Of a DNA stretch of 64,000 nt, positions 56,126 to 64,000 are shown piece by piece (position 1 is the first letter of the stretch; every line of letters begins with the position of its first letter). Made by a program: the position numbers and the translations under genes. The stretch covers positions 171,047 through 235,046 of the forward strand of contig NZ_PPDD01000010.1 of NCBI RefSeq assembly GCF_002959895.1, in the 5' to 3' direction. Origin of the DNA: Veillonella infantium. Lineage in GTDB: Bacteria; Bacillota; Negativicutes; Veillonellales; Veillonellaceae. Under the pieces are notes generated by a model that was given only the letters and a program-made list of their open reading frames with translations, had not been told where the DNA came from and did not search any database.

Positions 56126-56180
56126 CACAGCACAGCACAGCACAGCACAGCACAGCACAGCACAGCACAGCACAGCACAG
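56126..56180. repeat. Pentanucleotide tandem repeat (CACAG)11
   Basis: Eleven perfect copies of CACAG in the spacer between maf and radC. On the minus strand it reads CTGTG repeats. Such short-unit tracts vary by slipped-strand mispairing. It lies in the radC 5' region. Confidence 0.97.
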
Positions 56181-56214
56181 CCGATTATAGCACCATCGCC
56201 ATCAAATGATAGTA

Positions 56215-56781
56215 TTATTTAGCACCTAATGCTTTACACAATTCATCGTATACATGTTCAACAGGTAATCCTACCACATTGGTATAAGAGCCTTCTATGT
56301 TCTCTACCCATAAAGCACCTTTACCTTGTATGCCATAGGCGCCAGCTTTGTCCATAGGTTCGCCACTAGCAATATAGGATTCTATTTCAAAAGGAGCTAA
56401 TTTTTTAAAATATACCTTTGTTTCATTATGAAAAACTATTTCTTGACCTTTAATAAGCAAGGCTACACCAGTAATTACAGAATGAACTTGGCCTGATAAA
56501 CGCTCTAGCATATGACGAGCCTCAGATTCATCATGAGGTTTACCTAGCACTTGATTGTCTAATACGACAATCGTATCAGCACCTAGTACGATGCTCCCTT
56601 CAGGTACGCCTACAGCCGCACGAGCCTTACCTAAAGCTTGTTCTTTCACCATTTCAATAGGATCATCATAACCCTTATTAGCCTCTTCATAGGCACTTGA
56701 TACAACAATATGATCAATACCAACTTGTGTTAATAATTCAGTTCTTCGTGGTGATTGGCTCGCCAAATATAATCCAGCCAT
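56215..56781 (-). CDS. maf: Maf-family nucleoside triphosphate pyrophosphatase
   Basis: 188 aa house-cleaning enzyme that hydrolyses non-canonical nucleotides. The N-terminal signature is GLYLASQSPRRTELLTQVG; VLGADTIVVLDNQVLGKP and DKAGAYGIQGKGALWVE also match. The ATG at 56781 has GGAG five bases upstream; a GTG two codons earlier lies in the Shine-Dalgarno. Preferred substrate (dTTP/UTP versus others) cannot be told. Confidence 0.94.
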   Translation of the reverse strand: MAGLYLASQSPRRTELLTQVGIDHIVVSSAYEEANKGYDDPIEMVKEQALGKARAAVGVPEGSIVLGADTIVVLDNQVLGKPHDESEARHMLERLSGQVHSVITGVALLIKGQEIVFHNETKVYFKKLAPFEIESYIASGEPMDKAGAYGIQGKGALWVENIEGSYTNVVGLPVEHVYDELCKALGAK

Positions 56782-56883
56782 TTGCACTCCTTTATAGTAT
56801 ATGAATTTTAGTTAATTTCACCGTTTTATAAATAAAACCATTCCAACTAATTTAGATAATATAAATTAGAAAAGATCTGTAAA

Positions 56884-57507
56884 TTAAACAAGAATATCAG
56901 GGCCATCCTTTTCAGGTGTTGTTAACTTTTTATAGTACTCTTGTACATCTTCACCATGTTTTACCGCATCAGCACGGACTGCAGCATAAAACACAATGTC
57001 CGCTTGAGGCACACGGATACGACCTGGTACATGTTCCTCTAAGATGTCAAAAAATTTATCATCCGCTTTCAATAAAAGGCGACCATTTTGAACCTTATCA
57101 CCCTTTACAATCGCATATACTAGAGACCAAATAGGACGTGGATCAGAAGTTGAACATTTTCTATATTTATATCGATATTTAATATTTGTCAATAATTCAC
57201 GTTCAAACTTAAACACGCCGTCAATCATATCGTAATCTACCTCAAAATGGCGCTTTCTAAAGATAGAAGATTCTTCAATTACCAATTTTGTATCTGTCAG
57301 AATATATGTATATCGACTAACCGCCTGTTTCACAATTACGATAATGGCCATGATCTCAATAAAGTATTCAGCAATTAGCACTGTATGTAAATTAATACTA
57401 CGATATGTAGTGTACCCGACACCGCACAATAATAGAATCACAAAACATAATACTAGCCACTCTGCACTTTTAGCACGCTGAGATTTTTCTTCATATAATA
57501 CTGTCAT
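56884..57507 (-). CDS. Membrane protein with PH-like domain, function unknown
   Basis: 207 aa. Two N-terminal membrane segments (EWLVLCFVILLLCGVGY and VLIAEYFIEIMAIIVIV) are followed by a soluble domain. The start of that domain, YTYILTDTKLVIEESSIFRKRHFEVDYDMIDGV, resembles bacterial PH (YdbT/bPH) domains. The C-terminal ~90 residues are charged. No family can be named with certainty. It lies alone, 97 bp from maf. Confidence 0.75.
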   Translation of the reverse strand: MTVLYEEKSQRAKSAEWLVLCFVILLLCGVGYTTYRSINLHTVLIAEYFIEIMAIIVIVKQAVSRYTYILTDTKLVIEESSIFRKRHFEVDYDMIDGVFKFERELLTNIKYRYKYRKCSTSDPRPIWSLVYAIVKGDKVQNGRLLLKADDKFFDILEEHVPGRIRVPQADIVFYAAVRADAVKHGEDVQEYYKKLTTPEKDGPDILV

Positions 57508-57583
57508 ATATTACCCCTTTAAAAGAACTACTACTTTATAACTATACATTCTATTATAAGGTATTCTAGGTATAAAAACTACA

Positions 57584-57620
57584 AAAACCCCATCTATTCC
57601 TAAGATATAGACGGGGTTTT
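57584..57620 (-). terminator. Terminator after ackA
   Basis: AAAACCCCGTCTATATCTTA with its partner forms a stem ending in GGGGTTTTT on the minus strand, 39 bases past the ackA stop. Confidence 0.88.
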
Positions 57621-57658
57621 ATGACTCTATTAGTCACCTAGTTCATATACGAACTATA

Positions 57659-58864
57659 TTATTTTTTCAAGGATGCTGTAATACGTTGAGTATCGCGAGC
57701 AATCATGATTTCTTCGTTTGTAGGGATTACGAAGATTTTAACTTTAGAGCCTTCAGCACTGATTTCTTGTTCTTTACCGCGGATATTATTGCGTTCAGAG
57801 TCAATGCGAGTGCCCAAGTATTCTAAGCCGTTGCAGATTGCATCACGGTTACCGATACCATTTTCACCGATACCAGCAGTGAATACGATAGCGTCAACAC
57901 CACCCATAACTGCTGCGAATGCACCAATTACACGGCGAACTTTATAGTGGAACATGTTCAATGCTAATTGAGCACGTTTGTTACCATTAGCTGCTGCTTC
58001 TTCGATAACACGGAAGTCATTGGACACGCCGGAAATACCAAGTACACCGGATTTTTTGTTCATTACAGTATCTACTTCTTCGTAGTTCATGCCAGTTTTA
58101 TTCATCAAGAATGGAACGATAGCTGGGTCAATATCACCAGTACGAGTACCCATAATCAAACCGGACAATGGAGTGAAGCCCATTGTTGTATCGATGGAAC
58201 GACCACCTTTGATAGCGGAAACGGAAGAACCATTACCCAAGTGACATGTGATGATACGAAGGTCAGACATGTGTTTACCCATCAATTCAGCGCAACGTTG
58301 TGCAACATATTTATGGGATGTACCATGGAAACCATAACGACGGATGCCATAGTCTTCATAGTATTCGTAAGGAAGCGCATACATGTAAGCTTCTTTAGGC
58401 ATTGTTTGGTGGAATGCAGTATCGAATACAGCAACTTGTGGTACGTTTGGCATGATAGCTTGGCAAGCTTCAATACCTTGAATGTTTGGTGGGTTATGCA
58501 ATGGAGCCAATGAGCAGCATTCTTCTAATGCTTCCATAACAGCTGGAGTGATCAATACGGAGTCAGCGAATTTTTCACCGCCATGTACTACACGGTGACC
58601 AACAGCGTCGATTTCGTCCATAGACTTAATTACACCATATTCAGCATCAACTAAAATATCAAGCAAAATACGAAGTGCTTCTTTATGGTTCAAAATTGGT
58701 TCAACGCGTTCTAATTTATCTGCGTTAGGACGTTTATGAGTGAAGATAGCGTCTTGATCACCAATCTTTTCAAAAAGACCTTTTGCCAATTCTGTTTCAG
58801 TTGTCATATCAAGTAATTGATACTTCAAGGAAGAACTACCGCAGTTAACTACTAATACGTTCAT
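57659..58864 (-). CDS. ackA: Acetate kinase
   Basis: 401 aa enzyme that interconverts acetyl phosphate and ADP with acetate and ATP, the ATP-yielding last step of acetate fermentation. Motifs: [17 protein letters not shown] (N-terminal), [37 protein letters not shown] and FTAGIGENG. Length is normal. No phosphotransacetylase gene is in the window. It lies 3 bp after a lipoprotein gene and is likely co-transcribed with it. Confidence 0.98.
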   Translation of the reverse strand: MNVLVVNCGSSSLKYQLLDMTTETELAKGLFEKIGDQDAIFTHKRPNADKLERVEPILNHKEALRILLDILVDAEYGVIKSMDEIDAVGHRVVHGGEKFADSVLITPAVMEALEECCSLAPLHNPPNIQGIEACQAIMPNVPQVAVFDTAFHQTMPKEAYMYALPYEYYEDYGIRRYGFHGTSHKYVAQRCAELMGKHMSDLRIITCHLGNGSSVSAIKGGRSIDTTMGFTPLSGLIMGTRTGDIDPAIVPFLMNKTGMNYEEVDTVMNKKSGVLGISGVSNDFRVIEEAAANGNKRAQLALNMFHYKVRRVIGAFAAVMGGVDAIVFTAGIGENGIGNRDAICNGLEYLGTRIDSERNNIRGKEQEISAEGSKVKIFVIPTNEEIMIARDTQRITASLKK

Positions 58865-58867
58865 CGA

Positions 58868-59431
58868 TTAACCCTCTTTCTGTTGCGTAACTTGAATCTT
58901 GTTTTGAATTTCTTTGCTGATATCAGCACCTACCTGATCCTTTTCAGGATATTGGTAGACTATATTCCACAATACGCCATGATCTAAGAATACGTATTGA
59001 GAAAATCTAAATGTTTGCCCTTGAGTTGTATAAGTCACATCAAGCTTTTTAGCAGACGCGCCTTCTAAAGCTACAGACTCTTCTTTGATGGTACCGCCGA
59101 TTTTAGTAAACTCAGATTTGCTGCGGTTAACATACTCATCTACCGTTGGCAATGGTTTATTTTCACCGGCACGCAAAGCCTCAACCTCAATCACCATATG
59201 GTCTGTAACAGATCCATAAATGTCAATTGGATACCCATCATCAGACATATTTTTTGTGCTTTTACCCATTTCATAAGGCAAAGCAATGGTAATTTCAGAT
59301 TGACCAGCACGGATAACTTGATGGCCAAAACTATATGTATCCATTACATTTGTAGAGCCACATCCCGCCATTGCTAGTAGCGCAGCACCGAGCAGAGCCC
59401 CTTGTAATGTACGTTTCCAATTTTGTTTCAT
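58868..59431 (-). CDS. Hypothetical lipoprotein
   Basis: 187 aa. A signal peptide with lipobox (ALLGAALLAMAGC) puts the modified Cys at about residue 24. The mature part (ITIALPYEMGKSTKNMSDDG, DHMVIEVEALRAGENKPLPT, FSQYVFLDHGVLWNIVYQYP) resembles small proteins with a PsbP/DUF1795-like fold, but I cannot name the family. The ATG at 59431 has GAGG six bases upstream; codons further up are not supported. It sits 3 bp before ackA. Confidence 0.82.
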   Translation of the reverse strand: MKQNWKRTLQGALLGAALLAMAGCGSTNVMDTYSFGHQVIRAGQSEITIALPYEMGKSTKNMSDDGYPIDIYGSVTDHMVIEVEALRAGENKPLPTVDEYVNRSKSEFTKIGGTIKEESVALEGASAKKLDVTYTTQGQTFRFSQYVFLDHGVLWNIVYQYPEKDQVGADISKEIQNKIQVTQQKEG

Positions 59432-59567
59432 CATATACCTCACATCAATTCAGCATTTACAGTTAATTATAGCCTATAGAACAAATAAAATCTACAAAAA
59501 ACTTTAGTTTTACACACATTTTTTACATCTATTTCTTTACTATACGGCCTCTTAAGTTCAAAATTTA

Positions 59568-59596
59568 TTTACAGTCTTTCTATGCTTTGTTACACT
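59568..59596 (+). promoter_or_regulatory. Candidate tmcAL promoter
   Basis: TTTACA (59568-59573), a 17-bp spacer and TACACT (59591-59596), about 23 bases upstream of the start codon. Confidence 0.6.
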
Positions 59597-59618
59597 AACA
59601 CTAATGAAAGGAGTCACT

Positions 59619-60812
59619 ATGAAAACCATCGGTATTATTTGCGAATACAATCCATTTCACAATGGTCATGCACATCAACTACATACATTAGCTACAAGAT
59701 ATCCTGATGTATTGCGCATCTGTATTATGAGTGGCTCCTTTGTACAACGTGGCGAACCAGCCCTTTTCTCAAAATTCGATCGCGCGCGTTGGGCCATGCT
59801 TGGCGGTGCAGATGTTGTTATCGAACTCCCTACACTCTATTCCTTAGGCAGTGCGCAACTTTTTGGGACAGGTGCGGTTCGTTTAATTAAGGCTTTATCC
59901 ATTGATACGCTTTCTTTTGGTTCTGAAACAACTGATTTAAATCAACTCATTCATACGGCTAAGCGTATGGATTGTGAAAGCACCCAAAATGAATTACGCA
60001 ATTATTTAAATGAAGGCATGTCCTATGGTACAGCCTTCCGTAAAGCGCTAGGCTCCGAATCACTTAGCACACCTAATGCCTTATTAGGACTTGAATATAT
60101 CCGTGCTGCAATAAAATATTATCCAAACTTAGAATATATTCCTATTCAGCGTACATCTGATCACCACAATCACAATTTCAATCAAGAGTTACCATCCGGT
60201 ACGGCATTGCGTCATCTCATCACTACTGCTAATCCCTTAGATATGTGTTCAACGCTTCAAAGTACTATTCCAACACCAATTCTAGCTGATATGACGCATA
60301 GAATCACAAATGATGACTATGTCGACTACAATAGATATTACAATATGGTACATATGTTGAGTCGCCGCATGAATATCAATGAATTAGAGCGTTTTGTTGA
60401 TTTTACTGAAGGTATTGAACACTTGTGGTTAAAAGCAGCACAACAGCCTTCATGGGAATCTGCCATTGAGCAAATAAAATCCAAGCGCTACACCTACGCC
60501 CGTTTACAGCGCATGGGTGCATATCTTACATTAGGCATTACGAAAGACTTGATAAATATCGCTATGCAAGACGGCCCTCAATACGCTAGATTACTAGCCT
60601 TTAACGACAGAGGACGCCAATGGCTGAGAACTGAACATGACATTCCACTCATTCAAAAATGGGCTAAAGCACCTACTCAGCTCAATAATCTCGGAAAATC
60701 TATGCATCATATAGATACACTAGCTACAGATATACAAGCCTTATGTTTCCATAATGAAGAGAGACGTGTAGGTCATACAGACTATACATATACACCGCAA
60801 TATATCAAATAA
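59619..60812 (+). CDS. tmcAL: tRNA(Met) cytidine acetate ligase TmcAL
   Basis: 397 aa enzyme of the HIGH-motif nucleotidyltransferase group (formerly YlbM). It uses acetate and ATP to acetylate C34 of elongator tRNA-Met (ac4C34). The N-terminal KTIGIICEYNPFHNGHAHQLH holds the HxGH motif, and IMSGSFVQRGEPALFSKFDR follows. The ATG at 59619 has AAGGAG six bases upstream. It is the only clear plus-strand gene here and lies divergent from the lipoprotein-ackA pair. The CAU tRNA at 11854-11928 could be its substrate if it is tRNA-Met. Confidence 0.93.
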   Translation: MKTIGIICEYNPFHNGHAHQLHTLATRYPDVLRICIMSGSFVQRGEPALFSKFDRARWAMLGGADVVIELPTLYSLGSAQLFGTGAVRLIKALSIDTLSFGSETTDLNQLIHTAKRMDCESTQNELRNYLNEGMSYGTAFRKALGSESLSTPNALLGLEYIRAAIKYYPNLEYIPIQRTSDHHNHNFNQELPSGTALRHLITTANPLDMCSTLQSTIPTPILADMTHRITNDDYVDYNRYYNMVHMLSRRMNINELERFVDFTEGIEHLWLKAAQQPSWESAIEQIKSKRYTYARLQRMGAYLTLGITKDLINIAMQDGPQYARLLAFNDRGRQWLRTEHDIPLIQKWAKAPTQLNNLGKSMHHIDTLATDIQALCFHNEERRVGHTDYTYTPQYIK

Positions 60813-60839
60813 AAAGTATAATTTTAATTTAAGCAAAAA

Positions 60840-60880
60840 AAGGGGTTACAATACAGATTATTCCTGTATTGTAACCCCTT
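60840..60880 (-). terminator. Terminator overlapping the end of pyrR
   Basis: AAGGGGTTACAATACAG and CTGTATTGTAACCCCTT form a perfect 17-bp stem with a 7-nt loop. A run of seven T follows on the minus strand. The pyrR stop (60858-60860) lies in the loop, so the 5' arm is coding. It may also stop tmcAL transcripts from the other side. Confidence 0.93.
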
Positions 60881-61379
60881 CTTCACCATCTAAGTCTTCT
60901 ACGGCAACTCGTACACTTTCAAGATGTGATGTAGGAATATTTTTACCCACATAGTCTGCGCGAATCGGCAATTCACGGTGACCACGGTCCACGAGTACTG
61001 CTAATTGAATAGATTTAGGTCTACCAGATGTCATCAATGCATTTAAAGCTGCACGAATAGTACGCCCTGTGTAAAGTACATCATCCACGAGAATGATTGT
61101 TTTCTCCGTTGTATCAATCGTACATGGTTTCCCCTCTTTTTGGCGAGCATCACGATCATCACGATACATAGCAACATTGAGTGATTCACATTCAATACGA
61201 ATACCTTCAATGCGTTCGATTTCGGCCTGCAAACGTTTTGCCAAAATAACACCACGTCGTTCAATGCCTACAATAAGAGCATTAGATAAGCCTTTATTAC
61301 GTTCTAGAATTTCGTGACTAATACGACGAATCGCGCGCATAATAGCATCTTGATCCATCAATAAGCGTTTCTTTTCCAT
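60858..61379 (-). CDS. pyrR: Bifunctional PyrR regulator/uracil phosphoribosyltransferase
   Basis: 173 aa. The PRPP-binding motif TIILVDDVLYTGRTIRAAL and VGIERRGVILAKRL mark the PyrR family. PyrR makes UMP from uracil and PRPP, and binds pyr mRNA leaders to cause attenuation. No pyr biosynthetic genes and no PyrR-binding loop are visible next to it, so it acts on operons elsewhere. It follows rluD by 158 bp, a common pairing after lspA-rluD. Confidence 0.95.
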   Translation of the reverse strand: MEKKRLLMDQDAIMRAIRRISHEILERNKGLSNALIVGIERRGVILAKRLQAEIERIEGIRIECESLNVAMYRDDRDARQKEGKPCTIDTTEKTIILVDDVLYTGRTIRAALNALMTSGRPKSIQLAVLVDRGHRELPIRADYVGKNIPTSHLESVRVAVEDLDGEEGVTIQE

Positions 61380-61480
61380 ATATACGCCCTTATAGCACAG
61401 AGTTCTCTATGCCCCTTTACAAATATAGTTAGAAGATTATTTAGTAAACCACAATATAAGACAGTTATTTTATTTATATG

Positions 61481-61550
61481 TATTTACGTTTGTCTACGTT
61501 TCTTTACATTTCGTTTGATTTCGTTTCATTTTTTCGCTTATTTACGCTTA
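61481..61550. repeat. Degenerate 10-bp-period repeat over the rluD stop
   Basis: Seven 10-bp units aligned without gaps, plus strand: TATTTACGTT, TGTCTACGTT, TCTTTACATT, TCGTTTGATT, TCGTTTCATT, TTTTCGCTTA, TTTACGCTTA. T/A tracts recur once per helical turn, which could bend the DNA. The last units encode the C-terminus of RluD. Confidence 0.6.
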
Positions 61551-62461
61551 TCTTCTCGATATGTTTTAGCAAACTCTATACATGCTTTGAAGTCATCTGG
61601 AAGAGGCGCCTCAAAATGCATACTTTCACCTGTAATAGGATGTTTTACATCTAAAGATTTAGAGTGCAATGCCTGTCCTTCAATAGGAAAATCCATACGA
61701 CGGTAACCATAGAACGGATCATTAACAACAGGATGTCCAATATGAGCAAAATGTACACGAATTTGATGTGTGCGCCCAGTCTCTAAATTACATTCAACCA
61801 GGGTTTGATGGCCAAATCGTTCAACTACATTAAAGTGAGTAACTGCATCCTTACTATTTTCAAAGACAACAGCCATTTTCATACGATCCTTAGGATGTCT
61901 TCCAATAGGAGCTTTAATAGTCCCCTTTTCTTCTACAATATTACCTTGTACTAATGCTAAATATGTCCGTTTAGCAGAATGCTCCTTTACCTGCTCCGCT
62001 AAACCTATATGAGCTGCATCATTTTTAGCAGCCATCATAACACCAGATGTATCCTTGTCTAAACGATGCACAATGCCAGGTCTAATCTCACCGTTAATAC
62101 CAGATAAATCTTTGCAATGATATAGCAATGCATTAACAAGTGTACCCGAATAATTGCCCACCGCAGGATGAACAACCATACCACGTTGTTTATTTACAAT
62201 GATAATATCATGATCTTCATACAATACATCTAAAGGAATATCCTCTGGTTTTACCTCTACAGATTCAGGTTCCGGTACCTCTACACGTACAACAGCATTT
62301 GGTGTAAGTCTAAGATTTGCTTTCCCTACCTTAGTACCTACTGTAACGTGACCACCTTTAATTAAACTTTGAATATAACTACGAGACCCTTCCATATGTT
62401 CTGTTAAGAATACATCCAGTCTCATACCGTCTTGCTCAGCACTTACAATATATTCGTTCAT
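61538..62461 (-). CDS. rluD: RluA-family pseudouridine synthase
   Basis: 307 aa. An S4 RNA-binding domain is N-terminal (MRLDVFLTEHMEGSRSYIQSL). The catalytic motif with the nucleophilic Asp is PGIVHRLDKDTSGVMMAAK, and CNLETGRTHQIRVHFAHIGH follows. It makes pseudouridine in 23S rRNA (RluD type) or another RNA; the exact target is inferred. It lies 61 bp after lspA. Confidence 0.92.
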   Translation of the reverse strand: MNEYIVSAEQDGMRLDVFLTEHMEGSRSYIQSLIKGGHVTVGTKVGKANLRLTPNAVVRVEVPEPESVEVKPEDIPLDVLYEDHDIIIVNKQRGMVVHPAVGNYSGTLVNALLYHCKDLSGINGEIRPGIVHRLDKDTSGVMMAAKNDAAHIGLAEQVKEHSAKRTYLALVQGNIVEEKGTIKAPIGRHPKDRMKMAVVFENSKDAVTHFNVVERFGHQTLVECNLETGRTHQIRVHFAHIGHPVVNDPFYGYRRMDFPIEGQALHSKSLDVKHPITGESMHFEAPLPDDFKACIEFAKTYREDKRK

Positions 62462-62522
62462 CCTCTACCTCTCTATGAGTTAAGTATCATATATTAATTA
62501 ATTATTTGTCATAATATATGAA

Positions 62523-62963
62523 TTATTTATCATCATCTTTTAATGTAAATAAATAGTAGACTACTAAAGCTACGCCTACACAGATACCAATATCAGCAAC
62601 ATTAAAAATAGGCCATATACGGAAATCAAAAAAATCAACAACGCCGTGAAGCATGTAACGATCTATGCCATTACCAATAGCACCAGACACTAATAAAGCA
62701 GATCCAATCTGTAACGTCCACGGACCTTTTGATAAGCGCTTCCAATAATACGCACAAACCCCCAGCAAAATAACTGCTACCAGTAAAAAGAACCATCGCT
62801 GATTAGCAAGCATGCCAAATGCTGCACCGCGATTAATAATATATGTTAAATGAAATACATTGGGTATAACCACTAAAGACTCACCTAACATAAAATGATT
62901 CATAATGTAATATTTAGTCCATTGATCTAAGAGTAACCAAAGGATTAGTATAATATAAAACAA
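62523..62963 (-). CDS. lspA: Lipoprotein signal peptidase (signal peptidase II)
   Basis: 146 aa with four membrane helices. The two catalytic Asp residues are in the family motifs GAIGNGIDRYMLHGVVDFFDF and FNVADIGICVGV; NRGAAFGML is also present. It cleaves prolipoproteins such as the one encoded at 58868-59431. The start is a TTG with GGGAG seven bases upstream. Confidence 0.95.
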   Translation of the reverse strand: MFYIILILWLLLDQWTKYYIMNHFMLGESLVVIPNVFHLTYIINRGAAFGMLANQRWFFLLVAVILLGVCAYYWKRLSKGPWTLQIGSALLVSGAIGNGIDRYMLHGVVDFFDFRIWPIFNVADIGICVGVALVVYYLFTLKDDDK

Positions 62964-63002
62964 GCTGTACTCCCTTATAATAATATATATCTTAATAGTC
63001 CT

Positions 63003-63031
63003 ATTATACTAAGTTAAGCAAATTTAGGCAA
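63003..63031 (-). promoter_or_regulatory. Candidate lspA promoter
   Basis: TTGCCT (63026-63031), a 17-bp spacer and TATAAT (63003-63008) on the minus strand, about 40 bases upstream of lspA. Confidence 0.6.
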
Positions 63032-63035
63032 AATA

Positions 63036-63056
63036 AAAAGCCCCTCAATGAGGGGC
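63036..63056 (-). terminator. Terminator after the ferredoxin gene
   Basis: GCCCCTCA-T-TGAGGGGC, followed by TTTTT on the minus strand, 14 bases past the ferredoxin stop. Confidence 0.9.
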
Positions 63057-63070
63057 AGTTTAATTTGTGA

Positions 63071-63235
63071 TTACTCAGCGGAAATTACAGATACTGGGCA
63101 AACGGATTCGCAAGAACCGCAATCGATGCAAGTATCGTTGATTTCGTATTTAGTTTCGCCTTCAGAAATAGCAGAAACTGGGCAAACAGATGCGCAAGAA
63201 CCACATTTAATGCAACCATCAGCAATAACTCTCAT
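63071..63235 (-). CDS. 2[4Fe-4S] ferredoxin
   Basis: 54 aa clostridial-type ferredoxin. Two cluster motifs are visible: CIKCGSCASVCP and CIDCGSCESVCP, each CX2CX2CX3CP. It is a low-potential electron carrier, suited to pyruvate oxidation and hydrogenases. The ATG at 63235 has GGAGGT eight bases upstream; the longer frame is not supported. It is monocistronic, with a long AT-rich upstream region. Confidence 0.97.
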   Translation of the reverse strand: MRVIADGCIKCGSCASVCPVSAISEGETKYEINDTCIDCGSCESVCPVSVISAE

Positions 63236-63616
63236 AATTAGGACCTCCATAAAAATATAGATCAGAACTTTTATTATCATTTAGAAAGGCACTTGCCTCA
63301 ACTTATGTTCTCATTATCACACAGTTCTTTTTGAAAGTCAAATGAAAATGATAAAAAACTGTATATATTTTTGCATATTACTTTTTCATTTTTATCATAC
63401 AAAGCCTATGTTTATAGGTATTTTGATATTACTTTTCATTTAATTAATTGAATATGATATTCAACAAATGAGAATGTTGTAATTATCAATTTTATAAAAT
63501 CCTAATCATTATAATAGGAATTTAATTATCAATATTTATTATCATAAAAACTATTTTTTTATTACAACAGATTTAACGCTTATCTATATTTTAATCTAAC
63601 ATATAAACTTCACTCT
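63236..63616. other. AT-rich ferredoxin upstream region with several palindromes
   Basis: No gene is seen. It holds ATTATCAT-like half-sites near 63271-63283 and 63312-63318, and an inverted pair ATGATAAAAA (63348-63357) and TTTTTATCAT (63389-63398). A near-perfect palindrome TTGAATAT-G-ATATTCAA lies at 63448-63464. AATCCTA-N10-TAGGAAT (63498-63521) matches the layout of the hydG motif. Regulation by Fur and another factor is possible. Confidence 0.45.
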
Positions 63617-63645
63617 AAAAAAGGCCGAATCATACGATTCGACCT
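63617..63645 (-). terminator. Terminator after the SemiSWEET gene
   Basis: AGGTCGAATC-GTAT-GATTCGGCCT, followed by T6 on the minus strand, about 80 bases past the SemiSWEET stop. Confidence 0.85.
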
Positions 63646-63724
63646 CATTTATATTTATAAAGTAAAGTAATATCTTTACTATTATTCACTATATAACAAT
63701 AATACTATTTTTTTCTTATAGCAC

Positions 63725-63988
63725 TTAGAAAGATGTTAAGAATGTTAGTGTACCTAAAATAACGCCTGCAAGGTTTGGTACGATTAAAATATAATCACGT
63801 TTAGGTGATTTTGTCCAACCATATAATACCCAGATCAAACAGGATACTGCTGCAAATAATGGTTGCCATGGTTGACTAGGTTGACCATGAAGATTAGCAA
63901 TTATTTGTGGGATATAGGCTAAAAATACAAATACACCAATAAATGCACCAATAGAACCAACTAACATGTTAAATCTTTCTTTTGTCAT
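63725..63988 (-). CDS. SemiSWEET-type sugar transporter
   Basis: 87 aa with three membrane helices and the PQ motif in FVFLAYIPQIIANLHG. Bacterial SemiSWEETs dimerise to move sugars. The conserved Trp/Asn positions (CLIWVLYGW, VPNLAGVILG) agree. GGAG lies eight bases upstream of the ATG. Substrate unknown. Confidence 0.88.
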   Translation of the reverse strand: MTKERFNMLVGSIGAFIGVFVFLAYIPQIIANLHGQPSQPWQPLFAAVSCLIWVLYGWTKSPKRDYILIVPNLAGVILGTLTFLTSF

Positions 63989-64000
63989 AGATGATCTCCT

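Noticed and set aside
56126..56180. CRISPR array
   Set aside because: The repeat unit is 5 bp with no spacers.
57968..58513. 181-codon plus-strand frame opposite ackA
   Set aside because: Antisense shadow of a highly conserved gene.
61380..61480. PyrR-binding attenuator before pyrR
   Set aside because: No terminator/anti-terminator pair and no PyrR-binding loop consensus could be seen.

Overview
The window reads as a chromosomal stretch of a Veillonella-like member of the Negativicutes (a diderm Firmicute). This is inferred from content and not from a database search. Firmicute-type gene neighbourhoods are present: dnaG-rpoD-trmK-nif3, cinA-recA-recX-rny, recJ-relA-MBL-hisS-aspS, radC-mreBCD and rplU-prp-rpmA. 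The L27 protein carries a cleavable N-terminal extension, TmcAL and HemZ are present, and anaerobic hydrogen metabolism is prominent. Base composition is moderately AT-rich, with very AT-rich spacers. Almost every gene lies on the minus strand. The one clear plus-strand gene is tmcAL (59619-60812).

Layout by position. 1-4000: the 5' part of alaS, a secreted NlpC/P60 hydrolase, a polyprenyl-phosphate glycosyltransferase and an AT-rich spacer. 4010-8871: a five-gene [NiFe] uptake hydrogenase operon (small subunit, large subunit, cytochrome b, maturation protease, HupH-like protein) behind an FNR-like promoter. 9146-11928: thioredoxin, RNase P RNA, a Nif3-like protein, TrmK and a CAU tRNA. 12130-21203: rpoD, dnaG, rny, recX, recA, cinA and rimO. 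21270-29000: an orphan solute-binding protein, a YgiQ radical-SAM protein, a short RodZ-like protein, FtsK and RarA. 29175-29354: a probable 6S RNA. 29430-39336: aspS, hisS, hemZ, fur, an MBL hydrolase, relA/spoT and recJ. 39532-42657: HydG ([FeFe]-hydrogenase maturase) and a FetAB-type ABC exporter. 42871-46027: rpmA, prp and rplU with a structured leader, then mntP and rng. 46144-56047: two linked radical-SAM-type proteins and the cell-elongation cluster rodA, minD-like, mrdA, mreD, mreC, mreB, followed by radC. 56126-64000: a pentanucleotide repeat, maf, a PH-like membrane protein, ackA, a lipoprotein, tmcAL, pyrR, rluD, lspA, a 2[4Fe-4S] ferredoxin and a SemiSWEET transporter.

How the genes work together. 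Hydrogen and iron-sulfur metabolism recurs: the [NiFe] hydrogenase operon, HydG and a small ferredoxin. A 24-bp inverted-repeat motif with the same geometry lies upstream of both hydG and the ferredoxin. Iron and manganese handling (Fur, FetAB, MntP) comes with several Fur-box-like AT-rich repeats. The mre-mrd-rod cluster directs rod or septal peptidoglycan synthesis and carries a MinD-like ATPase without MinC. The remainder is housekeeping: replication, recombination, translation and RNA decay.

I found no CRISPR array, insertion sequence, prophage or recognisable defence island. The most unusual signals are small: a (CACAG)11 tract between maf and radC, a degenerate 10-bp-period repeat over the rluD stop codon, a possible ATT start for rny, the shared hydG/ferredoxin operator-like motif, and the FNR-type promoter geometry at the hydrogenase operon.
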